In this document: positions 8,144-14,984 of the stretch, piece by piece
How the letters are laid out: every line of letters begins with the position of its first letter
Numbering within the stretch: the stretch's first letter is position 1
DNA from: Ruminococcus sp.
GTDB lineage: Bacteria; Bacillota; Clostridia; Oscillospirales; Ruminococcaceae
Direction of reading: 5' to 3'
Assembly (NCBI GenBank): GCA_017462565.1
Contig: JAFTQW010000014.1
Span: 1 to 64,000, forward strand
DNA length: 64,000 bases
The notes under the pieces: model-generated
Told to the model about the DNA's origin: nothing
Databases searched by the model: none
Seen by the model: the letters and a program-made list of their open reading frames with translations, nothing else
Translations under genes and position numbers: made by a program

Positions 8144-8680
8144 ATGGGAAATAAAAAATCATTACTACCGAAAATTCTCATTCCTGTTGCAATCGTTATT
8201 GTTATCGGTGCAATGTGGATTATAAAAATGCAAATAAATAAACCCGAACCACAGACTGCCGCTGTAATTGACGGAGCTGATTTTTCACTTAGTGTTGCTT
8301 CTGTTAATTATGATACTTTGTTTGAATACAAAGTGCCTGTCATCGTGGATTATGGCTCTGATTCTTGTATTCCATGTCAGCAAATGGCTCCTGTTCTGGA
8401 AACACTTAACAAAGAAATGGAAGGCAAAGCATTTATAAAGTTTATTGATGTATGGAAATATTCTGATAATGTAAAAGATGTACCCGTTCAAGTTATACCA
8501 ACACAGATATTGTTTAATGCAGACGGAATGCCATTTGTACCCAGTGACGATCTTGCTTTAGAGATTGAATTTACAATGTACAACGACAATGAAACGAATG
8601 AACACATCTTTACAACTCATCAGGGTGGTATCACCGAGGAACAAATGAGGAAAATACTCAAGGAAATGGGAGTAGAATAG
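8144..8680 (+). CDS. Membrane-anchored thioredoxin-like protein
   Basis: 178 residues from the ATG at 8144, which follows GGAGG (8134-8138); a GTG at 8132 would overlap that site. One N-terminal membrane anchor (KILIPVAIVIVIGAMWI) is followed by an extracytoplasmic thioredoxin fold with DSCIPCQQMAPVL as the C-x-x-C active site and IPTQILFNADG carrying the cis-Pro. It probably receives electrons from the CcdA-type protein encoded one base downstream and reduces thiols outside the membrane. Confidence 0.8.
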   Translation: MGNKKSLLPKILIPVAIVIVIGAMWIIKMQINKPEPQTAAVIDGADFSLSVASVNYDTLFEYKVPVIVDYGSDSCIPCQQMAPVLETLNKEMEGKAFIKFIDVWKYSDNVKDVPVQVIPTQILFNADGMPFVPSDDLALEIEFTMYNDNETNEHIFTTHQGGITEEQMRKILKEMGVE

Positions 8681-8681
8681 T

Positions 8682-9374
8682 ATGATAAATGACTGGCTCA
8701 ATCAGATTGCCGAGGTTATCGGTGATAATATGTGGCTTGCTCCTATTCTCGTTCTTGTTGCAGGAATTTTGACCTCATTTACTCCATGTTCCTTGTCAGG
8801 TATTCCGCTGATAATAGGATATGTAGGAGGAACAGGCGAAAAAAACACAAAGAAAGCGTTTCTTTACTCACTTACCTTTGCTTTCGGCACAGCAATTACG
8901 TTTGTAATGCTGGGTATCATTGCAACTTCGGCAGGAAAATTAATGGGAACATCGTCAAAGCTCTGGTATCTTATTCTTGGTGTGTTAATGATTTTAATGT
9001 CCTTACAAACATGGGAAATATTCAATTTCATTCCGTCCGTCAATCTTATTTCAAAGAATAAGAAAAGAGGGGTTATTGGGGCATTTCTTGCAGGAATTTT
9101 AGGAGGAATTTTCTCCTCTCCCTGCTCAACGCCTGTGCTTATTGCACTACTTGCTATTGTAGCGGGGAAAGGCAGCTTACTTTGGGGTATTTTGCTGATG
9201 ATTCTGTATTCCATCGGTCACAGTACACTGGTAATAGTTGCTGGTACGTCGATTGGATTTGTACAGAAGATAAACAGCAATCCAAAATATCAAAAAGCAG
9301 GAACAATATTGAAAATCGTAATGGGCATTGTGATACTGATTATCGGTCTGTATATGTTCTGGCTCGCATTTTAA
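8682..9374 (+). CDS. CcdA/DsbD-type transmembrane thiol-electron carrier
   Basis: 230 residues, about six membrane helices in two pseudo-symmetric halves. Each half carries the reactive cysteine in the family motif: TSFTPCSLSGIPLIIGY (near 31) and GIFSSPCSTPVLIALL (near 145). CcdA/DsbD proteins pass electrons from cytoplasmic thioredoxin to an outside partner; the preceding membrane thioredoxin is the obvious partner. The single-base spacing to the upstream stop suggests translational coupling. Within an arsenic cassette it may supply reducing power for exported or surface thiols. Confidence 0.85.
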   Translation: MINDWLNQIAEVIGDNMWLAPILVLVAGILTSFTPCSLSGIPLIIGYVGGTGEKNTKKAFLYSLTFAFGTAITFVMLGIIATSAGKLMGTSSKLWYLILGVLMILMSLQTWEIFNFIPSVNLISKNKKRGVIGAFLAGILGGIFSSPCSTPVLIALLAIVAGKGSLLWGILLMILYSIGHSTLVIVAGTSIGFVQKINSNPKYQKAGTILKIVMGIVILIIGLYMFWLAF

Positions 9375-9396
9375 ATAATTTTAGGAGGATTTTATT

Positions 9397-9789
9397 ATGG
9401 CACTATTTAATTTTGGAAAGAAGAAAGAAGAAGAAAGGAAAACATCTTGTTGCTGCTGCGGTGAATCTGAAACAGCTTCTGAGAATTGCTGCGATGACGT
9501 TTCTGATACAGCAAATACCTGCTGTGGTGAAACAGTAAACGGAATCTGTTGCATTAAGGTACTTGGAGCAGGCTGTAAATCTTGTCATGAACAGTATGAA
9601 TATGCAAAGAAAGCAGTCGCTGAGATGGAACTTTCTGTAGAGGTTGAGTATATCACCGATATGGAAAAGGTTATGGCTTACGGAGTCATGAGTATGCCTG
9701 CAATTGTTGTAAATGAAAAGGTTGTTTCTATGGGAAAGGTTCTGAAAACAGCCGATGTCGTGAAACTTCTGAAAAATATGGGAATCTGA
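9397..9789 (+). CDS. Cys-rich small redox-active thioredoxin-like protein
   Basis: 130 residues. The first 55 hold an unusual cluster of cysteine pairs (TSCCCCGESE, ENCCDD, NTCCGE, GICC). The rest is a thioredoxin_3-type domain (CIKVLGAGCKSCHEQYEYAK with C-x-x-C, then MSMPAIVVNEKVV with the cis-Pro). Family members often stand next to ArsP-type permeases. The N-terminal tail looks like a metalloid- or metal-binding appendage. It is one base from arsC, so it could reduce ArsC or hand As(III) on; both are inferences. AGGAGG precedes the ATG. Confidence 0.75.
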   Translation: MALFNFGKKKEEERKTSCCCCGESETASENCCDDVSDTANTCCGETVNGICCIKVLGAGCKSCHEQYEYAKKAVAEMELSVEVEYITDMEKVMAYGVMSMPAIVVNEKVVSMGKVLKTADVVKLLKNMGI

Positions 9790-9790
9790 T

Positions 9791-10180
9791 ATGAAAAAGG
9801 TTGCCTTTATCTGTGTACACAACTCCTGCCGCAGTCAAATTGCAGAAGCTCTCGGTAAGCACCTTGCTTATGATGTTTTTGAAAGCTATTCCGCAGGAAC
9901 GGAAACTAAACCGCAAATCAATCAGGATGCTGTCCGTCTAATGAAAAAGCTATATGGTATTGATATGGAGCAGTCGCAATACAGTAAGACGTTCAATGAT
10001 ATTCCTGCCCCTGATATTACAATATCTATGGGCTGTGATGTTGGATGTCCGTATATAGGCAGAGAGTTTAACGATAATTGGGGATTGGTCGATCCCACAA
10101 ATGAGAATGATGAGTTCTTTATTGAAATCATCAAAAAGATTGAACAACGAATCCTTGAACTCAAAAATAAATTAAGTTAA
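9791..10180 (+). CDS. arsC: Arsenate reductase, LMW-phosphatase type
   Basis: 129 residues of the thioredoxin-coupled ArsC family. The P-loop ICVHNSCRSQIAEAL starts at residue 7 with the nucleophilic Cys and Arg. The redox loop reads SMGCDVGCPYIG, giving the Cys pair, and NWGLVDPT supplies the general acid Asp. It reduces arsenate to arsenite, taking electrons from a thioredoxin; two thioredoxin-like genes lie in the same operon. The Cys pair spacing (C-x3-C) is shorter than in some relatives. It is the last gene of the cassette, followed by a strong hairpin. Confidence 0.9.
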   Translation: MKKVAFICVHNSCRSQIAEALGKHLAYDVFESYSAGTETKPQINQDAVRLMKKLYGIDMEQSQYSKTFNDIPAPDITISMGCDVGCPYIGREFNDNWGLVDPTNENDEFFIEIIKKIEQRILELKNKLS

Positions 10181-10184
10181 AGAT

Positions 10185-10221
10185 AAATCTGCTGTACAAA
10201 ATCTATTTGTACAGCAGATTT
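10185..10221 (+). terminator. Hairpin after arsC
   Basis: AAATCTGCTGTACAAA and its exact complement TTTGTACAGCAGATTT form a 16-bp stem around a 5-base loop, ending in TTT. Placed 4 bp after the arsC stop. Confidence 0.75.
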
Positions 10222-10363
10222 AACAATATTGAGAAAGCCAAAAGGCAGGCATCACGATATTATTGATGTGTTTGAAAATGTCAGCGTATATTTAGAATAA
10301 TCAATTGGTATATCTGAATCTATTGATAAAACGATATAATTCGTATTTCAATTAATATGAGAG

Positions 10364-10414
10364 GCCGTCGGCAGGACAGATTCCACAAGAAATCTGTCTT
10401 GTCGACGGCTTTTT
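10364..10414 (+). terminator. Long GC-rich terminator hairpin
   Basis: GCCGTCG...CAGGACAGATT pairs with AATCTGTCTTG...CGACGGC, followed by TTTTT. No gene lies immediately upstream, so it may end an unannotated transcript between 10222 and 10364 or back up the arsC terminator. Confidence 0.65.
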
Positions 10415-10480
10415 CGATTTTCGACACCCTTTGACTCCAAAATTTTATATAATTATATAATAAATACGAAAATAATAAAC

Positions 10481-10622
10481 TCGCCTGATGTGCATTAGGG
10501 GCTGAGGATACAAATATGGTCGTTTTGCATAATGTGCAGAATTAGCATATTTAGTACCCTTACGTTGGTGCGCCTATCTTCAGGCAAACAGAGTCTGTGT
10601 ACATAGTATGCAGACTTTTTTT
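10481..10622 (+). ncRNA. Candidate structured leader RNA with terminator
   Basis: GCCTGA (10483-10488) pairs with TCAGGC (10580-10585), closing a roughly 100-nt domain with several internal complementary pieces (such as TGCATT and AATGTGCA). It is followed seven bases later by a terminator hairpin, AGTCTG...CAGACT with seven Ts (10592-10622). The layout, a closed domain then a terminator then a gene 118 bp on, is that of a riboswitch or attenuator. It does not match the TPP, THF or other consensus I can recall. It precedes the small sigma-like gene. Confidence 0.45.
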
Positions 10623-10739
10623 GTGTCCTAAACCTATTCAGGGGAAAGGACAATCATGTTTTTGACAGCAAAATGGCTTTGCTTAACAGCAAAGTATCCA
10701 TAGCCTTCGTTTGATTTTTAATTGAACGGAGGTGTAAAA

Positions 10740-11168
10740 ATGAAGAAAAACACAGTGCGTGTTTACGATACAATATCAAAAAAAATAGTGGAAGTTGAAG
10801 TGAGCGATGAAGTTCGTACACATTACAACAGAACACAGTGGAACATAGATGATAATAATGAGTCGTTTTTCAAGCATGAGATACAATTTTCAGCACTGAT
10901 CGGTGGGCATGAAAATGCGTTTGAGAATTTCAGGGAATTTATGCCCGATTACGATATCGAAGAAGAAACATACCGCAAAATATTTACTGAAAGACTTTAC
11001 AACTGCCTTAAATTATTGTCGGAATCTGAACGTGATTTGATAATAATGCTGTTTTTTGAAAATAAAACAGAGCGTGAATGCGCCGAGTTTTATGGCGTAA
11101 ATCAGAAAAACATCAACAAAAAGAAAGCTAAGATTTTATGCAAACTTAACAAACTTTTAGAAAAATAA
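10740..11168 (+). CDS. Small sigma-70 region 4-like protein
   Basis: 142 residues from the ATG at 10740, which has GGAGGT at 10728-10733; an upstream in-frame TTG overlaps that site. The C-terminal 60 residues form a sigma region-4 style helix-turn-helix (LSESERDLIIMLFFEN and TERECAEFYGVNQKNINKKK). The N-terminal half (KKIVEVEVSDEVRTHYNRTQ, then acidic) lacks region 2. Such proteins are common ahead of the recombinase modules of Clostridia elements and probably regulate them. A non-coding stretch of more than 500 bp follows. Confidence 0.65.
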   Translation: MKKNTVRVYDTISKKIVEVEVSDEVRTHYNRTQWNIDDNNESFFKHEIQFSALIGGHENAFENFREFMPDYDIEEETYRKIFTERLYNCLKLLSESERDLIIMLFFENKTERECAEFYGVNQKNINKKKAKILCKLNKLLEK

Positions 11169-11387
11169 AAATTTAGGGGGTATCAAAACCCCGACTTCTT
11201 CCCCTATACAAGCGAAAGGAGAAATAAATCCTTTTAGGAAACTTGAAAATTGAATATACAGCATCGGGAATACGTTAATCCTGCGAGCGGTCTAAAAATC
11301 GTCAGCCACAGAAGCCATACGCTTGCGATAAATATGCAGCTTCAAGACTGAAATAGCTTTTCAGGGGCAATGAAACGCAGGAGGACA

Positions 11388-11471
11388 ATGATACTTCCGT
11401 CCAGTCACAGCACCCCTTGGTCGGGGAATCAGGCAATGAGGGCGGCTTCGGGAGAACCTCGGAGGGATTAG
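11388..11471 (+). CDS. Possible 27-residue miniprotein in the non-coding stretch
   Basis: An ATG at 11388 sits three bases after AGGAGG and opens a 27-codon frame (MILPSSHSTPW..., ending EPRRD). The ribosome binding site is perfect in sequence but rather close. The product has no recognisable domain. It may be a leader peptide or chance within the RNA. Confidence 0.3.
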   Translation: MILPSSHSTPWSGNQAMRAASGEPRRD

Positions 11472-11587
11472 ATTTCCATGAGATCGGTAAGCTGCCGGTC
11501 GTTCACGATGTTCCGCCATGACGGGTATTGAGAATAAATATCATGAAAAATTGTCTGAATAATCAGACGAAGGCAAAACGAGTTATT

Positions 11588-11619
11588 ACTGCGGTTTGCG
11601 TTTGGCAGGCCGCAGTTTT
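11588..11619 (+). terminator. Terminator before the mazF gene
   Basis: ACTGCGG and CCGCAGT form a 7-bp stem with a 15-base loop, followed by TTTT. It separates the upstream non-coding region from mazF. Confidence 0.5.
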
Positions 11620-11701
11620 ACATAAAGACGGTGTCCCGGCAGGACAATTCATTTTTTAACTTAATTTTAAAATGTATAAAAATGGAAAGGAGAAATTTAA
11701 A

Positions 11702-12049
11702 ATGGTTGTAAAACGTGGAGATATTTTTTATGCCGATCTTGATCCGATAATAGGTTCAGAACAAGGCGGTATCAGACCCGTTCTGGTGGTACAAAATAAT
11801 GTTGGGAACAAGTACAGTCCTACTCTTGTTGTACTACCCATATCGTCAGCAAAAAAGACAAATATGCCCACTCATATCCATATCTGCGGATCAAAAATGC
11901 TCCCTAAAGATTCTATTGTTCTTGCGGAACAGATACGCACTATAGACCGTGACAGACTGCTAAGATATGTGGGTTCTGTTGGTCTGGAGGTTATGGAAAA
12001 GGTAGTCAGAGCAGTAAAAATAAGCATTGGAGTGAAAGTTAATGACTAA
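11702..12049 (+). CDS. MazF/PemK-type toxin
   Basis: 115 residues from the ATG at 11702 preceded by AAAGGAG; a further in-frame ATG at 11672 lacks a good site. The family core is clear: VVKRGDIFYADLDPIIGSEQ, GGIRPVLVVQNNVGNKYSP and TLVVLPISSAKK. Next come SIVLAEQIRTIDRDRLL, with the conserved Asp-Arg after EQIRTI, and a C-terminal helix. MazF enzymes cleave mRNA at short sequences. No MazE-type antitoxin precedes it; instead a 53-residue ORF overlaps its 3' end by 8 bases. It lies between the sigma-like gene and the recombinases, where it could stabilise the island. Confidence 0.85.
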   Translation: MVVKRGDIFYADLDPIIGSEQGGIRPVLVVQNNVGNKYSPTLVVLPISSAKKTNMPTHIHICGSKMLPKDSIVLAEQIRTIDRDRLLRYVGSVGLEVMEKVVRAVKISIGVKVND

Positions 12050-12203
12050 GTTTGGACAAGCAGAATTTGCTAATTTTATTGCGGAAATTTTTGTGAAAGA
12101 CAAACTTGAAAAGCTTCTTGCGGAGAGTGAAAAAACAAGTCTGAACAGCAGAAATACAGAAGATATTTACAGAAAATTTTCGTCATCAAAGGACGCAGCA
12201 TAA
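12042..12203 (+). CDS. Small protein overlapping mazF (candidate antitoxin)
   Basis: 53 residues, starting 8 bases inside the end of mazF, so translation is probably coupled. It is predicted helical and charged (EFANFIAEIFVKDKLEKLLA, then a Ser/Asn-rich tail DIYRKFSSSKDAA). It has no recognisable DNA-binding domain. Its place suggests an antitoxin in reversed order or a conserved island miniprotein. No family is recognised. Confidence 0.55.
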   Translation: MTKFGQAEFANFIAEIFVKDKLEKLLAESEKTSLNSRNTEDIYRKFSSSKDAA

Positions 12204-12215
12204 GGAGGAATTAGA

Positions 12216-12335
12216 GTGTTAGGATTTATTTTAGGTTCTATATTCGGCGGGACTGCCGGAGTGTTTGCAATGTGCCTGTGCAGAGCCGCATCAGACGCTG
12301 ACAGATGTATGAATCAGACGAATTTTAAGGATTAA
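12216..12335 (+). CDS. DUF3789-type single-helix membrane miniprotein (second copy)
   Basis: 39 residues from a GTG start with TAAGGAGG nine bases upstream. It is a glycine-rich membrane helix (MLGFILGSIFGGTAGVFAMC), then CRAASDADRC. It is clearly related to the miniprotein at 2860-2964, so the family occurs twice in this island, each time downstream of a regulatory gene set. Function unknown. Confidence 0.6.
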   Translation: MLGFILGSIFGGTAGVFAMCLCRAASDADRCMNQTNFKD

Positions 12336-12348
12336 TTTTGTCAGGTTT

Positions 12349-12385
12349 GGTGATACCATTTCGGCTAAAAATATGGTATCCTTGT
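12349..12385 (+). repeat. Leader repeat before recombinase 1 (inverted repeat inside)
   Basis: GATACCAT (12352-12359) and ATGGTATC (12373-12380) form an 8-bp inverted repeat. The segment ATTTC..GC.AAAAATATGGTATCCTTGT is largely repeated at 13989-14022 before recombinase 2, at nearly the same distance from the start codon. It may be a promoter/operator or a recombinase binding site. Confidence 0.5.
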
Positions 12386-12407
12386 TGGTGACAACGGAGG
12401 TGAGAAA

Positions 12408-13934
12408 ATGCCGACAGTAACGATAATACAGCCTACAATAACAGAAGAAAAAAGCGCAGTAATCCGCTGTGCAGCGTACTGCCGAGTGAGTTCAGATTCT
12501 GCGGATCAACTTAATTCCTTTATGGCACAGCTGAAATATTACGAGAATTTTCTTGCCGACAGCGAAACTGAAAAGTTAATAAATGTTTACGCAGACGAGG
12601 GAGTGACGGGAACTCGTGAAGATAAGAGAGAGGATTTTCAGCGTATGATGAGCGACTGTCGAAAGGGTAAAATTGATAGGATCTACACCAAATCAATAAG
12701 CCGTTTCGCCCGAAATACAAGGGATTGCCTTAAAAATATTCGTGAACTGAAATCTCTCGGAATTACGGTATTTTTCGAAAAGGAAAATATCGACACAGCC
12801 AATATGCCCGATGAAATGATGATAACAATCATGGGTGGTCTGGCGCAGGAGGAATCGGTTTCAATTTCAAAAAATATGAAATGGAGTTATCAAAAACGAA
12901 TGCAGTCAGGAACATTCATCACGCAATGCGCTCCATTCGGCTATAGGCTTCAAAATAATATGCTATACGTACAAGAAGATGAAGCTGAAATAGTAAATGA
13001 GATTTTTGATTATATTTTATCAGGAGGCGGAACTCAGAGTGCGGCTGAATATTTCAGTAATAAATATTCAGATATAAAAAAGTGGTCGCCGTCAAGCATA
13101 CTGTATCTTCTGACCAATGAAAAGTATATTGGCGATTCTATGCTTCAAAAATATTACACTCCTGATATAGTTGGAGCAAGGAATAGAGAGAATCATGGTG
13201 AGGCTGATAAGTATTATATAAAAAACACTCATCAGCCTATAATTACAAAAGAAAAATTTTATGCAGTTCAACAATTACTGAAAAATCGGCGTACTTCAAA
13301 AAAACAAACAGAAGTATTTAGCCTGACTAAAAAGATAGAATGTGGAAATTGTCATTCTCATTTCAGAAGAAAAATATGTCGAGGAGTTGTTAATTGGAGT
13401 TGCGTCAGACATGACAAAAAGGCAGATGATTGTTTAAATAAACCAATTGCCGAAATGAAAATAAAATCTGCGTTTATTAAACTATGCAACAAATTGATAT
13501 ATAATTATAACCATATACTTCTCCCCTTGCAAACAGCCTTGCAGGATTTGAAATTACGGCGGTTTAGCGGCAATTCCAACGTGATGGAAATTCATAAAGA
13601 GATCGCCAAGCTTAAGGAGCAAACTCATGTGCTTGCACGATTAAAAACAAAGGGGTTCTTAGATAATGCGAAGTACCTTGAGCAGACCGCAGAGCTTAAT
13701 GCAAAAGTAAATAAATTACAGTCGGAGCTGAAGAAAATCACGCATCTTGACGATGAGGACGAAACGCTTGATCAGATAGATATGCTGATAGATTATTTTG
13801 AAAAGCAGAGTAATCCTATAAGTGAATTTAACGAATCGGCATTTGAATTTCTAATAGAAAAAATTGTAGTTATAAATCAGAATGAATTGGAATTTCATGT
13901 GACCGGAGGCTTAAAATTAAAAGAAAACATATGA
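12408..13934 (+). CDS. Large serine recombinase 1
   Basis: 508 residues. The resolvase domain occupies about 18-165, with the catalytic serine in AAYCRVSSDSADQ, the conserved IDRIYTKSISRFARNTRDC, and the LAQEESVSISKNMKW helix. A recombinase domain follows (about 180-290, PFGYRLQNN, then YLLTNEKYIGDSM), then a zinc ribbon (IECGNCHSHFRRKICRG ... WSC) and a coiled coil (about 395-460). It integrates or excises DNA by a serine-linked double-strand mechanism. It is the first of three consecutive recombinase genes; GGAGGTG precedes the ATG. A terminator separates it from the next. Confidence 0.92.
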   Translation: MPTVTIIQPTITEEKSAVIRCAAYCRVSSDSADQLNSFMAQLKYYENFLADSETEKLINVYADEGVTGTREDKREDFQRMMSDCRKGKIDRIYTKSISRFARNTRDCLKNIRELKSLGITVFFEKENIDTANMPDEMMITIMGGLAQEESVSISKNMKWSYQKRMQSGTFITQCAPFGYRLQNNMLYVQEDEAEIVNEIFDYILSGGGTQSAAEYFSNKYSDIKKWSPSSILYLLTNEKYIGDSMLQKYYTPDIVGARNRENHGEADKYYIKNTHQPIITKEKFYAVQQLLKNRRTSKKQTEVFSLTKKIECGNCHSHFRRKICRGVVNWSCVRHDKKADDCLNKPIAEMKIKSAFIKLCNKLIYNYNHILLPLQTALQDLKLRRFSGNSNVMEIHKEIAKLKEQTHVLARLKTKGFLDNAKYLEQTAELNAKVNKLQSELKKITHLDDEDETLDQIDMLIDYFEKQSNPISEFNESAFEFLIEKIVVINQNELEFHVTGGLKLKENI

Positions 13935-13935
13935 T

Positions 13936-13976
13936 AAAATATGCTCTGAATAAGTAAAAAATCAGAGCATATTTTT
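13936..13976 (+). terminator. Terminator after recombinase 1
   Basis: AAATATGCTCTGA pairs with TCAGAGCATATTT, followed by TT; it starts two bases after the recombinase stop. Confidence 0.75.
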
Positions 13977-13982
13977 GTTGAT

Positions 13983-14022
13983 TCTGGTACTGGATTTCCG
14001 CATAAAAATGTGGTATCCTTGT
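13983..14022 (+). repeat. Leader repeat before recombinase 2
   Basis: Second copy of the leader found before recombinase 1: ATTTCCGCATAAAAATG, then TGGTATCCTTGT at 14011-14022. The left arm of the inverted repeat has decayed here. Confidence 0.5.
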
Positions 14023-14042
14023 CAGTTGAAAGAGGTGAAATC

Positions 14043-14984
14043 ATGGCTAAGAACAGAGTTATACCATTTGGATACTGCATGAAAAACGGCAAAATTACAG
14101 TTGATTTTACAGAATCCAAAGTTGTCATCAGAATTTTTGAAGAATACTTAAACGGCAGCAGTTTACAGCAGATTGCAAAACTTATGGCGTCAGAAAAGAT
14201 AAAGTATAGTGAAGGTTCAGACCTTTGGAATAAAAATATAATCAAACGAATAATTGAAAATGAAAAGTACCTCGGAACTGATAAATATCCGCAGATAATC
14301 AGTGAAAAGTTTTTTAATCAGGCAAATGAAAAAAGAGCGTCAAATGCAACTTCTGTGTGCGTGATTTCAGAGGATTTACAGGAAATCAGAAACCGTACAT
14401 ACTGCTTGGAATGCGGTCACAGATTATCCCGAATCGGCGGTAACTGCCGCTGTGCAAAATGGGATTGCAGAAATCCACACTGTTACAGATTGGAATATCA
14501 GTTAACAGATCAAATGATTATCGGATCAGTCCTGACTGTTCTGAATGCGGCGATTGCAAATCCGAGTTTGATTGAAAACAGCAGCGAGATAAGCGTGTAT
14601 TCTCCCACCGCTGATGTGATCCGTAAACAGAATGAAATAAATCAAATGATTGATTCCGCACAAGGAAATTTTGAAAGAATTAAATCTGAAATTTTCAAGC
14701 TTGCCGAGATGAAATATGGTTGCTGTAGTTATGATGAAAGTTCGCATAAGACGGCGCAGATACGGGGGTTGCTTGAAAATTACGAACAATTAAACAGCTT
14801 AGATATTGGCTTATTTAAATCCTGCGTAAACAGGATTTGGATAAGTCATTTTTGTACTATTGAAGTTGAATTTATCAATGGAGTACATATTAAAAATATA
14901 ACGGAGAGGAAGGATGAAAATGAGCATAGCGCCAAATGTGACGGTAATTCCTGCGAAAGCTCAGACGGAGATAAACCGCAGTAA
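14043..14984 (+). CDS. Recombinase-like protein without catalytic domain
   Basis: 313 residues from the ATG at 14043 (AGAGGTG upstream). It starts directly with the recombinase domain (IPFGYCMKNGKITVDFTE, then WNKNIIKRIIENEKYLGT), followed by a zinc ribbon (TYCLECGHRLSRIGGNC ... CRNPHC) and a coiled coil (about 195-260). The whole resolvase domain with the catalytic serine is missing, and no remnant of it is seen upstream. It is therefore not a recent truncation but probably an accessory subunit that binds att DNA or the partner recombinases. It overlaps recombinase 3 by 71 bp. Confidence 0.8.
   Translation: MAKNRVIPFGYCMKNGKITVDFTESKVVIRIFEEYLNGSSLQQIAKLMASEKIKYSEGSDLWNKNIIKRIIENEKYLGTDKYPQIISEKFFNQANEKRASNATSVCVISEDLQEIRNRTYCLECGHRLSRIGGNCRCAKWDCRNPHCYRLEYQLTDQMIIGSVLTVLNAAIANPSLIENSSEISVYSPTADVIRKQNEINQMIDSAQGNFERIKSEIFKLAEMKYGCCSYDESSHKTAQIRGLLENYEQLNSLDIGLFKSCVNRIWISHFCTIEVEFINGVHIKNITERKDENEHSAKCDGNSCESSDGDKPQ

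Larger units (their letters stand above)
11169..11701 (+). ncRNA. 533-bp non-coding stretch with RNA-like structure
   Basis: No long gene fits here on either strand. The sequence is more GC-rich than its surroundings and full of short complementary segments: GGGGTATC...CCCC just after the sigma-like gene, GGCTTCGGGAGAACCTCGGAG near 11440, CTGCCGG...CGACGGG-like pairs near 11490, and an ending hairpin ACTGCGG (11588-11594) / CCGCAGT (11610-11616) with TTTT. The hairpin could terminate a transcript of about 400 nt. A large structured RNA or a regulatory/transfer site of the island are both possible. I cannot match it to a known family. Confidence 0.35.

Noticed and set aside
8682-9374. Cytochrome c maturation locus (because of the CcdA-type protein)
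   Set aside because: No cytochrome or other ccm gene is near; the arsenic/thioredoxin context explains the thiol carrier better.
10481-10590. TPP riboswitch (GGGGCTGAGGAT and ACCC segments looked suggestive)
   Set aside because: The second arm lacks the CUGG-AUAAU-CCAG-type element, and the neighbouring gene is not thiamine related.
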